The notes beneath the pieces were generated by a model, which saw nothing but the letters and a program-made list of their open reading frames with translations, ran no database searches and had not been told where the DNA came from. The translations under genes and the position numbers were made by a program. DNA of 64,000 nt from Micromonospora sp. RP3T. GTDB taxonomy: Bacteria > Actinomycetota > Actinomycetes > Mycobacteriales > Micromonosporaceae. Where the stretch lies: the NCBI RefSeq assembly GCF_003027925.1, contig NZ_PYPS01000033.1, forward strand, positions 1 through 64,000, in the 5' to 3' direction. Numbering within the stretch: position 1 is the first letter of the stretch; each line of letters opens with the position of its first letter. Of the stretch, positions 49,940 to 56,664 are shown in pieces.

Positions 49940-50323
49940 GTGAGTGAGGCGATCGAACGGTTCTTCGCGTCGTTGCCGGCGCGCGCCCCGGCCGTGCTGC
50001 GCAGCCCGATCGGCGGCACGCTCCGGATCGACCTGGCCGACGGCAACCGCACCGAGCACTGGTACGTGACGCTGGCGCCCGGGTCCGCCCGGGTCCGCCG
50101 GCAGGAGGACCGCCCACCCGACGCCGTGCTGACCGTCAGCACCGAACTCTTCGAGCGGCTGGTCACCGGCCGGGAGGCCGGGCTGGCCGTGGTGCTGCGC
50201 AACGAGGCCACGTTCGGCGGGCACGTCGTGCTGTTCCTGGCGCTCCGTCGCTTCCTGCCCGACCCACCCGGCGTGCGGGACCCGAGGGAGACCGCCCGTG
50301 AGCACGTCCGGCGGTCGGCGTGA
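49940..50323 (+). CDS. SCP2 sterol-binding domain protein
   Basis: 127 residues, a single SCP2-like domain: ERFFASLPARAPAVLRSPIGGTLRIDLADG, HWYVTLAPGSARVRR, DAVLTVSTELFERLVTGREAGLAVVLRNEATFGG. Such domains form a lipid- or ligand-binding pocket. TACCAT (49928-49933) lies six bases before GTG, so leaderless. Its stop overlaps the debranching-enzyme start by four bases (GTGA), so the two are coupled, an odd pairing of a lipid-binding fold with a glycogen-type enzyme. Confidence 0.8.
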   Translation: MSEAIERFFASLPARAPAVLRSPIGGTLRIDLADGNRTEHWYVTLAPGSARVRRQEDRPPDAVLTVSTELFERLVTGREAGLAVVLRNEATFGGHVVLFLALRRFLPDPPGVRDPRETAREHVRRSA

Positions 50324-52374
50324 AGGAACGGGTCAGCATCCTCGACGGCAACACGTTCCTGGTCAGCGACCGACGCGGCAACATCGAGCCGTCGTACGAC
50401 TTTCCCACCGGGTTGTTCTCCTTCGACACCCGGTTCCTCTCCACCTGGATCCTCTCCCTGGACGGCCAACTCCTGCACGCGCTCTCCATCGACGACTCGC
50501 TGTCGTACAAGACGCGGTTCTTCATGGTGCCCGGCGAGCCGACGCACTACCTGGACGCCGACGTCTCGGTGATCCGCAGCCGCTCGATCGGCGGCAGCTT
50601 CGACGAGGAACTGACCCTGCTCAACCACTCCGAGCAGGAGAAGGAGTTCCGCCTCCGGCTCGACATCGCCTCCGACTTCGCCGACCTGTTCGAGATCAAG
50701 CACCAGCGGGAGAAGAAGGGCAGCACCACGCCCACCGTGGAGGAGAACGGGCTGCGGCTCACCTACCGGCGGCAGGGGTTCCACCGGGAGGCGAGGATCA
50801 GCAGCACCGCCCCGGCCGAGGTGGACCGGGGCGGGATGACGTTCCGCATCCGCGTCGGGCCGCACGGCGAGTGGACCACCCGGCTGCACGTCGCCACCAT
50901 GATCTACGGTGCCCGGGGCGAGGACATCCGGGCCACACTGCCGCTGGGCGGTCACCGCTCGGTGGCGGCCATCGAGGCCGAGCACCACGAGCTGATCGAG
51001 CGCGCGCCGACGCTGGGCTGCGACTGCGAGCCGCTGGCCGGCGCGTACCGGCGCAGCCTCACCGACCTGGCCGCGCTCCGGTACGAGTCGATCACGCTCG
51101 GCGTCCGGTTGGTCGCCGCCGGCCTGCCCTGGTTCATGACGCTGTTCGGCCGGGACAGCATCTTCACCTCGCTCCAGATCCTGCCGTTCCTCCCCGAACT
51201 GATCCAGCCGACCATCCTGATGCTGGCCGGGCTCCAGGGTGGCCGGATCGACGACTTCCGCGACGAGGAACCCGGCAAGATCCTGCACGAGCTGCGCTAC
51301 GGCGAGACCGCCGGCTTCGAGGAGCAGCCGCACTCGCCGTACTACGGCGCGGCCGACACCACCGCGCTCTTCGTGATCCTGCTCGACGAGTACGAGCGGT
51401 GGACCGGGGACGGGAAGCTGGCGCGGCAACTGGAGTACGAGACGCGGGCGGCGCTGGACTGGCTCGACACGTACGGCGACCTGCTCGGCACCGGTTACGT
51501 CTGGTACATGTCCCGCAACCCGGAGAGCGGGCTGCCGAACCAGTGCTGGAAGGACTCGCCGGACGCCATCTCCTACTCCGACGGCCGGCTGCCGGAGTTC
51601 CCGCGCGCCACCTGCGAACTACAGGGATACGCGTACGACGCCAAGCTGCGCGGCGCCCGGATGGCCCGCGAGTTGTGGGGCGACCCGGCGTACGCGGACC
51701 GGCTGGAACGCGAGGCGGCGGCGCTGAAGGAACGGTTCAACCGCGACTTCTGGATCCCCGAGCGGGAGTACTACGCGCTGGCGCTGGACCCGCAGGGGCG
51801 ACGGGTGGACGCGCTCGCCTCGAACATCGGCCACCTGCTGTGGAGCGGCATCGTCGACGACGCCAGGGCGCCGGCGGTCGCCGCCCACCTGCTCGGCCCG
51901 CGCCTCTTCTCCGGCTGGGGCGTGCGTACGCTCGCCGACGACCAGGGCCGGTACAACCCGATCGGCTACCACGTCGGCACGGTGTGGCCGTTCGACAACT
52001 CGATCATCGCGTGGGGCCTGTGGAAGTACGGCTTCCGCGAGGAGGCCGGCCGGATCTGCGAGGCGATGCTGGACGCGTCCCGGTATTTCGACGGACGACT
52101 GCCCGAGGCGTTCGCCGGCTACGAACGCGGCCTCACCGACTATCCGGTGGAGTACCCGACCGCGTGCAGCCCGCAGGCCTGGTCAGCCGGCACGCCGCTG
52201 CTGCTGCTGCGCGTCATGCTCGGGCTGGAGCCGCAGGGCGAACACCTGATCATCGACCCGGCCGTGCCGCCGGGGATGGGCCGGGTGGAGCTGCTCGACA
52301 TCCCGGGCCGGTGGGGCCTGGTGGACGCGCTGGGCCGCAGCCGCACCCCGGACGACGAGAACCGTGGGCACTGA
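50320..52374 (+). CDS. Glycogen debranching N-terminal domain protein / amylo-alpha-1,6-glucosidase
   Basis: 684 residues. N-terminal GDE_N_bis-like domain (1-230: SILDGNTFLVSDRRGNIE, TGLFSFDTRFLSTWILSL) and an (alpha/alpha)6 catalytic barrel (250-650) with WFMTLFGRDSIFTSLQILPF, EEPGKILHELRYGE and YHVGTVWPFDNSIIAWG; the Asp/Glu residues in GRDS and in EEPGKILHE are likely catalytic. Probably trims alpha-glucan branches or a related glucoside. Coupled to the SCP2-like gene. No signal peptide, so cytoplasmic. The fold is certain; the substrate is not. Confidence 0.87.
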   Translation: MKERVSILDGNTFLVSDRRGNIEPSYDFPTGLFSFDTRFLSTWILSLDGQLLHALSIDDSLSYKTRFFMVPGEPTHYLDADVSVIRSRSIGGSFDEELTLLNHSEQEKEFRLRLDIASDFADLFEIKHQREKKGSTTPTVEENGLRLTYRRQGFHREARISSTAPAEVDRGGMTFRIRVGPHGEWTTRLHVATMIYGARGEDIRATLPLGGHRSVAAIEAEHHELIERAPTLGCDCEPLAGAYRRSLTDLAALRYESITLGVRLVAAGLPWFMTLFGRDSIFTSLQILPFLPELIQPTILMLAGLQGGRIDDFRDEEPGKILHELRYGETAGFEEQPHSPYYGAADTTALFVILLDEYERWTGDGKLARQLEYETRAALDWLDTYGDLLGTGYVWYMSRNPESGLPNQCWKDSPDAISYSDGRLPEFPRATCELQGYAYDAKLRGARMARELWGDPAYADRLEREAAALKERFNRDFWIPEREYYALALDPQGRRVDALASNIGHLLWSGIVDDARAPAVAAHLLGPRLFSGWGVRTLADDQGRYNPIGYHVGTVWPFDNSIIAWGLWKYGFREEAGRICEAMLDASRYFDGRLPEAFAGYERGLTDYPVEYPTACSPQAWSAGTPLLLLRVMLGLEPQGEHLIIDPAVPPGMGRVELLDIPGRWGLVDALGRSRTPDDENRGH

Positions 52375-52383
52375 CCGGTCGGG

Positions 52384-53235
52384 TCAGGCTCGGCAGGGGC
52401 TGGTGACCGCCACCCGGACCCGCCCGTCGACACGCTCGGCCAGCACCGCCGGGTCACCCGGGCGGGCGTACCGGTCGGCGGAGTCCACCACCGGCGCGGC
52501 GCCGGCCCCGAACGCGGCGGCCAGCGGCTGGTCGGCCGTCACGCCGGCCTCGCCCCGGGCGGTCCGGGCCGTCCCACCACCCGGGCACGGCGCGGCCAGC
52601 ACCTGGACCGGCCCGGTCGGGCCGCCCCAGCGGCCCAACGCGCGGGTCAGCGCGGCCGACTCGACGGCGGCGTCGACGGCCGGCGCCCGGTAGCCGTCAC
52701 CGACCGGACGACAACCGGTGTCGGCGGTCAGCAACACCCGACCGGGCCCGCCGGAGCGCCCCTCGACCGCCACGAAGTCACCGGCGTCCGCGCGTAGCAA
52801 CGGCTCACCGTCGAACGTCGAGACGCCCGCCCGCCACTCCGGCGGCAGCCGGTCGGCCACCCCGCGCAGCAGTTCGCGGACGTCACCGTCGGCCGTCGCC
52901 ACCTCGATGCCGCGCTCCAGCGACGCGCCGGCGTCGATCGGCGTCACCCGGCAGCCCCGTTCCAGCCGGTCGGGCCGGAGCGCCGGCACCCCGGCCGACC
53001 CGATCGCGGCGGTCAGCTCGCCGATCGCCCGGTCCACCACCGGGCCGGCCTGACTCAGTGAACGCTGCTCCTTGACGGTGGGCGGATCGGTGCGCACCGA
53101 CCACCAGGTCAGCCCGGCGAGCAGCACGGCCCACACCACCGTGGCGACCACCAACCAGCGCTGCCGTCGCCGGCGGGACGGCCGATGGTGGGGACCCGAC
53201 GGCGGGGCGTACCCCGGCTGGACGACACCGCTCAC
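52384..53235 (-). CDS. Membrane-anchored protein of unknown function
   Basis: 283 residues. A Pro/Arg-rich cytoplasmic start (RPSRRRRQR), one membrane helix (WLVVATVVWAVLLAGLTWW, about 27-45), then an extracytoplasmic domain with DRLERGCRVTPIDAGASLERGIEV, RVLLTADTGCRP and LAAPCPGGGTARTA; four cysteines could form two disulfides. Not recognised as a family. A CACCAT box (53247-53242) lies six bases before GTG. Converges with the debranching enzyme gene (nine-base gap). Confidence 0.7.
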   Translation of the reverse strand: MSGVVQPGYAPPSGPHHRPSRRRRQRWLVVATVVWAVLLAGLTWWSVRTDPPTVKEQRSLSQAGPVVDRAIGELTAAIGSAGVPALRPDRLERGCRVTPIDAGASLERGIEVATADGDVRELLRGVADRLPPEWRAGVSTFDGEPLLRADAGDFVAVEGRSGGPGRVLLTADTGCRPVGDGYRAPAVDAAVESAALTRALGRWGGPTGPVQVLAAPCPGGGTARTARGEAGVTADQPLAAAFGAGAAPVVDSADRYARPGDPAVLAERVDGRVRVAVTSPCRA

Positions 53236-53292
53236 CGCGCCATGGTGTCACGCCCCCACGACCCGCCGACCGTGACCGGTCACCCGGCTTGG

Positions 53293-53341
53293 AGATCTTG
53301 GAACGAAACGGCCATCATAGGGGCCTTTTCGTTCCAAGATT
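53293..53341. repeat. Hairpin repeat, copy 2 (AGATCTTGGAA family)
   Basis: Arms ATCTTGGAACGAAA (53295-53308) and TTTCGTTCCAAGAT (53327-53340), perfect over 14 bp, with an inner GGCC...GGCC pair, matching the plan of the copy at 2421-2472 (shared AGATCTTGGAA and GGCC-N6-GGGGCC). Located 32 bases after the mini-GntR stop, so it may end that transcript. Confidence 0.78.
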
Positions 53342-53372
53342 CACTCTCGTCTCAACTTACGGAAGATCGTTC

Positions 53373-53612
53373 TCAGGGCTTGCGCAGCCACGTCGCCGGG
53401 TCGGTCACGAAGACACCCTTGCCCTGATGCCGGTCAATCACTTCCAGCGCCTCAAGGCGCACGAAAACCAGGCGGATCGTTGATGCGCTCACCCTGTGCA
53501 GCTCGCACAGCTCGGCGATCGAGGGAAGCTTCTCCCCCGCTTTGAGTCGGCCGCTGCTGACGTCCGCCATGATCTCGTTAGCGATCTTGAAGTAATCCGG
53601 CAAAGCAGGCAT
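53373..53612 (-). CDS. Short GntR-type winged-helix regulator
   Basis: 79 residues, only the GntR DNA-binding domain: YFKIANEIMADVSSGRLKAGEKLPSIAELCELHRVSASTIRLVFVRLEALEVIDRHQGKGVFV. There is no ligand domain, so it is shorter than YtrA-type regulators and like the small regulators of some integrative plasmids. AAGGAG four bases before ATG fixes the start. Divergent from two small genes, with two AGTNACT repeats in their promoter. Confidence 0.82.
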   Translation of the reverse strand: MPALPDYFKIANEIMADVSSGRLKAGEKLPSIAELCELHRVSASTIRLVFVRLEALEVIDRHQGKGVFVTDPATWLRKP

Positions 53613-53699
53613 GACACTCCTTGCGTGGCACCTGCGATTCGATCACGGGGCACGCGCGGGTAACAAGCCGAAGACACCAAACAGGCGAAGGTTGCCTTC

Positions 53700-53720
53700 A
53701 GTAACTTCAGTGACTATGTT
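53700..53720 (+). promoter_or_regulatory. Candidate GntR operator over a promoter
   Basis: AGTAACT (53700-53706) and AGTGACT (53709-53715), each an AGT-N-ACT palindrome, nine bases apart, followed at once by a TATGTT -10-like box (53715-53720). They lie in the 103-base gap between the mini-GntR gene and the two small ORFs. Confidence 0.5.
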
Positions 53721-53901
53721 GTCGGTTGAGCGCTCCTCGCGTGGCAACGAGCAGGGCTCTTCCCCCGGTCGGGGCGGGTGTCGGAGCTGGAAGGGACACG
53801 CCCGCCCCGGCCACCTTCCACGGCAGCGATCCGGCTGCCCTGACGGAGAGGTGGTCCTCATCGTGCCGAGGCTCCTCCGCCCGACCCGGGTGCTGCGATG
53901 A
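53716..53901 (+). CDS. Small basic ORF of unknown function
   Basis: 61 residues, Arg/Gly/Ser-rich (VERSSRGNEQGSSPGRGGC ... GCPDGEVVLIVPRLLRPTRVLR). The third codon position is mostly G or C, as in the neighbours, and its stop overlaps the next start by four bases (ATGA), which favours a real gene. No family recognised, and the start is unsure since ATG 53716 overlaps the -10-like TATGTT. Possibly an accessory-element remnant. Confidence 0.45.
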   Translation: MLSVERSSRGNEQGSSPGRGGCRSWKGHARPGHLPRQRSGCPDGEVVLIVPRLLRPTRVLR

Positions 53902-54152
53902 GCGCCGTGACCGACCGCGAGCGGTACGTCGTACACCTGACCGTGGCCGCCGACGACCTGCCGGCGGCGCGGCTGCTGGCCCGCGCGATCGGCCGGTCGC
54001 TGGCGTTCCTGCCCGAGCTGGTGCTCGGCGAGACGACGGTGTCCGAGGAGGGCGCGCCGGACGCGCAGCACCAGGTCTTCTGCGACCGGCGGCTCGGTGG
54101 GCGACGCCGCTGCGTCCGGCGGGTGGACCATCCCGACGGCTGCACGTCCTGA
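53898..54152 (+). CDS. Small protein of unknown function
   Basis: 84 residues: a helical N-terminal part (YVVHLTVAADDLPAARLLARAIGRSLAFLPEL) and a C-terminal part with two Cys (VFCDRRLGGRRRC, then DGCTS). No family recognised. Starts in the ATGA overlap with the small ORF before it. The TGA at 54150-54152 is followed by 80 bases without features up to a GGGGCCCC repeat. Confidence 0.6.
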   Translation: MSAVTDRERYVVHLTVAADDLPAARLLARAIGRSLAFLPELVLGETTVSEEGAPDAQHQVFCDRRLGGRRRCVRRVDHPDGCTS

Positions 54153-54233
54153 CCCGGTGGTCCCCGGCACGGCTCGGGCCGGTCACCCTTGTGCGGGGCG
54201 ACCGGCCCGAGCCGATGCGCGTGGTGCGGAGGT

Positions 54234-54287
54234 GTGAAGCGGGGGCCCCGCCTATACCGGAGGCGTTAACAAGGGGCCCCGCCTTAC
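54234..54287. repeat. GGGGCCCC palindromic repeat, copy 6
   Basis: Modules GAAGCGGGGGCCCCGCCT and GTTAACAAGGGGCCCCGCC joined by ATACCGGAGGC, ending TTAC. TTA (54284-54286) is the complement of the TAA stop of the DUF1416 gene, so the element provides that stop. Confidence 0.85.
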
Positions 54288-54616
54288 GCCTTCACGGTGA
54301 TGGTGACCTCGTTGATGCCGCGGGCGGCCGTCACGGCCGTGTCGCCGTTGCCGTGCCGGGAGAGCGCCCGCAGCGTCCACGAGCCCGGCGCGGCGAAGAA
54401 CCGGAACTGACCGGCCGGGGACGTCACCACCTCGGCGGTGAACTCGCCCGTCGAGTCGAGCAGCCGGACGTACGCGCCCGGCACCGCCTCGCCGGACTCG
54501 GCCAGCACCTGCCCGGTGATGACGGTTTCCTTCTCCAGGTCGAGGCTGGCCGGGAGCGGGGCGGCCTGGTCCGGCGCGGCGCAACCGGCAGCGGTCGGAG
54601 CGGTGGGAGCGGTCAT
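54284..54616 (-). CDS. DUF1416 (SseC-like) protein
   Basis: 110 residues. After a Thr/Pro/Ala-rich start with a Cys (AAGCAAPD) comes a beta-sandwich-type domain: VITGQVLAESGEAVPGAYVRLLD, GEFTAEVVTSPAGQFRFFAAPGSWTLRAL. DUF1416 genes (sseC in mycobacteria) follow thiosulfate sulfurtransferase genes, as here, one base downstream. Role in sulfur metabolism inferred from context. The stop codon lies in a GGGGCCCC repeat. Confidence 0.85.
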   Translation of the reverse strand: MTAPTAPTAAGCAAPDQAAPLPASLDLEKETVITGQVLAESGEAVPGAYVRLLDSTGEFTAEVVTSPAGQFRFFAAPGSWTLRALSRHGNGDTAVTAARGINEVTITVKA

Positions 54617-54617
54617 G

Positions 54618-55466
54618 TCAGGCCTCCCCGGGCTCGTCGCCGAGCGCCACCGGCACGCCGACCAGCGAGCCGTACTCGGTCCAGGATCCGTCGTAGTTCT
54701 TCACGTTGCGGTGCCCGAGCAGTTCCTGGAGCACGAACCAGGTGTGCGAGGAGCGCTCGCCGATCCGGCAGTAGGCGATGGTCTCCCGGCCGTCGTCCAG
54801 CCCGGCGGCGGCGTAGATCTTGCGCAGCTCGTCGTCGGACTTGAACGTGCCGTCCTCGTTGGCCGCCTTGGACCACGGCACGCTGATCGCGGTCGGCACG
54901 TGGCCGGCGCGCTGCGCCTGCTCCTGCGGCAGGTGGGCCGGGGCGAGCAGCCGGCCGGCGTACTCGTCGGGGCTGCGCACGTCGACCAGGTTCTTGGTGC
55001 CGATGGCGTCGACCACCTCGTCGCGGAACGCGCGGATCGAGGTGTCCGGCGCCTGCGCGACGTACTGCGTGGCCGGGCGGGTCACCGCGTCCTTGACCAG
55101 CGGGCGGGCGTCCAGCTCCCACTTCTTGCGACCGCCGTCGAGCAGCTTGACGTCGCGGTGGCCGTAGAGCTTGAAGTACCAGTACGCGTACGCGGCGAAC
55201 CAGTTGTTGTTGCCGCCGTAGAGGATGACGGTGTCGTCGTTGGCGATGCCCCGCTCGGAGAGCAGCTTCGCGAACTGCTCCTGGTTGACGAAGTCGCGGC
55301 GGACCTGGTCCTGGAGGTCGGTCTTCCAGTCGAGCTTGATGGCGCCGGCCAGGTGGCCGGTGTCGTAGGCCGAGGTGTCCTCGTCGACTTCGACGAAGAC
55401 GACGCCCGGGGCGTCGAGGTTCTTCTCGGCCCACTCGGCCGAGACGAGTGCGGTGTCGCGACTCAT
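54618..55466 (-). CDS. Thiosulfate sulfurtransferase (rhodanese, CysA/SseA-like)
   Basis: 282 residues, two rhodanese domains. The C-terminal active site is YCRIGERSSHTWF, with Cys about residue 232, in the loop CRIGERS typical of actinobacterial thiosulfate sulfurtransferases; the N-terminal domain (GVVFVEVDEDTSAYDTGHLAGAIKLDW) lacks it, as usual. Transfers sulfane sulfur to cyanide or protein acceptors. CAGGGAG lies before ATG 55466. Its leader encodes a Cys-rich peptide (55661-55738), suggesting control by cysteine supply. Confidence 0.93.
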   Translation of the reverse strand: MSRDTALVSAEWAEKNLDAPGVVFVEVDEDTSAYDTGHLAGAIKLDWKTDLQDQVRRDFVNQEQFAKLLSERGIANDDTVILYGGNNNWFAAYAYWYFKLYGHRDVKLLDGGRKKWELDARPLVKDAVTRPATQYVAQAPDTSIRAFRDEVVDAIGTKNLVDVRSPDEYAGRLLAPAHLPQEQAQRAGHVPTAISVPWSKAANEDGTFKSDDELRKIYAAAGLDDGRETIAYCRIGERSSHTWFVLQELLGHRNVKNYDGSWTEYGSLVGVPVALGDEPGEA

Positions 55467-55660
55467 CAGATCACTCCCTGGTGAGGATGGGTGGTGAGCC
55501 TGCGCGCGGAGATCGAAGCCGGTGGTAGTCGCACCACGCGCGGGACCCTGAGCTAGGAACGGATCACGGGTACGTGCGACGGCGCCGCTGCCGGGCGTTC
55601 GGGGGGTGTAAGGAACCCTTGGTGCCGGTGGCCGCTAGGCGGCCGAAGACAGCCCCGCCG
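55467..55660 (-). promoter_or_regulatory. Putative attenuator leader before the sulfurtransferase gene
   Basis: About 190 bases between the Cys-rich leader peptide stop and the sulfurtransferase ATG. It contains a perfect GGCCGC-CTA-GCGGCC hairpin (55644-55630) 17 bases after the leader stop and several further GC-rich inverted segments. Ribosome stalling at the leader's Cys codons could switch this folding. The mechanism is inferred from known Cys-rich leaders. Confidence 0.55.
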
Positions 55661-55738
55661 TCAGATGACGGGGCGACACAGGCAGGTGGCCACGCGGCAC
55701 AGGTCGACCGCGCGCCGTTTGGTGAGGTGGGTCCCCAT
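55661..55738 (-). CDS. Cys-rich leader peptide (Ms5788A family)
   Basis: 25 residues: MGTHLTKRRAVDLCRVATCL then CRPVI. Three Cys in ten residues and the KRRAVDLCRVATCLCRP pattern match the Ms5788A-type leader peptides found upstream of sulfurtransferase genes in actinobacteria. TAGTCT (55752-55747) ends eight bases before ATG, so the leader starts the transcript. Its role would be to sense Cys-tRNA charging by ribosome speed and control the sulfurtransferase-DUF1416 operon. Confidence 0.85.
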   Translation of the reverse strand: MGTHLTKRRAVDLCRVATCLCRPVI

Positions 55739-55799
55739 GGGGAGGGAGACTACCAGCCGACCCGGTCGTGGGGCACCGGGCCGACCAGCATCCGGGACG

Positions 55800-56582
55800 T
55801 CAGCGGGCGGAGTTGATCGGCACGTTCGCGGCGTCCGCGTCGACCACCAGGCCCTCCGGCCTCGGCTCCACCTTGCGGACGTTGAGCTGGAACGGCAGCT
55901 CCGGCAGCGGCACGTCGATCGAGATGCTCCGGGCGTAGTTGGCCAGCAGCGTGCGCGCCAGCGCCACGTTCGGCAGGCCCTCGGCGGTGAGGTCGCTGAA
56001 GCGCAGCGCCACCTTGCCGTCGGCCACCGTCACGGCGGCGGTGCCGTTGACGGTCAGCTTGACGCCGAGGATGTCCACCGGGGCGGTGACCGCCAGCTTG
56101 CCGTCCCGCTCGCCGAGCGTCAGGCCGGGCCGCTTCAGCAGCTTGGCCAGGCTGTCATAGGTGACGGTGCCCCGCCCGTCGACGCGCTCGGCCACCACGT
56201 CGCCCTGGCCGGAACGGATCGTGTCCAGCGACGCGGTCACGTCGCGGGCGTCCACGTCCAGCCGCGGCACGTCGACCGTGTCGCCCTGCACGCTGCCCTT
56301 GACGTCGGTCAACTGGATGGAGATGCGCTCGTACTTTCCGGCGAGCACCTGGTTGAGGAACGGGAAGCCGCCCACCTCGACCTTGGGCGCGGCGGACTGG
56401 GCGTCCTGCTTGGCGACCTCCTGCCGCACCTGGTCGGCGATCGCCCGCTCGGCCACCCCGGCCGCCACCCGGTCGGCCACGACCAGGAGCCCGGCCAGCA
56501 CCAGCAGCAGCACGAGGAAACCGATCAGCACCTTCCGACCCCGGCGACGGGGCCGGCCCTCCGCCGGGTACGCCTCTGCCAC
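55800..56582 (-). CDS. DUF2993 (LmeA-like) envelope protein
   Basis: About 260 residues. A basic start and one membrane helix (KVLIGFLVLLLVLAGLLVV) are followed by a DUF2993 domain: ADRVAAGVAERAIADQVRQ, VEVGGFPFLNQVLAGKYERISIQL, GTVTYDSLAKLLKRPG. In mycobacteria the relative Rv0817c/LmeA is a mannan-related lipid-binding envelope protein encoded near glnR and sseC/cysA, as here. Start GTG 56582 has GGAGG four bases upstream; GTG 56609 is possible. Confidence 0.85.
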   Translation of the reverse strand: MAEAYPAEGRPRRRGRKVLIGFLVLLLVLAGLLVVADRVAAGVAERAIADQVRQEVAKQDAQSAAPKVEVGGFPFLNQVLAGKYERISIQLTDVKGSVQGDTVDVPRLDVDARDVTASLDTIRSGQGDVVAERVDGRGTVTYDSLAKLLKRPGLTLGERDGKLAVTAPVDILGVKLTVNGTAAVTVADGKVALRFSDLTAEGLPNVALARTLLANYARSISIDVPLPELPFQLNVRKVEPRPEGLVVDADAANVPINSAR

Positions 56583-56664
56583 GCCGCCTCCAGTCCTCGC
56601 CGCCGTCACCGCGCCTCGCGGCGCAACCGTACTTACCCGGGGCGAGCTCCGCGCAACCGGGCGA

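Noticed and set aside
10415..54287. GGGGCCCC repeats as insertion sequences
   Set aside because: No transposase, no target duplications and units under 85 bp. REP- or MITE-like elements fit better.
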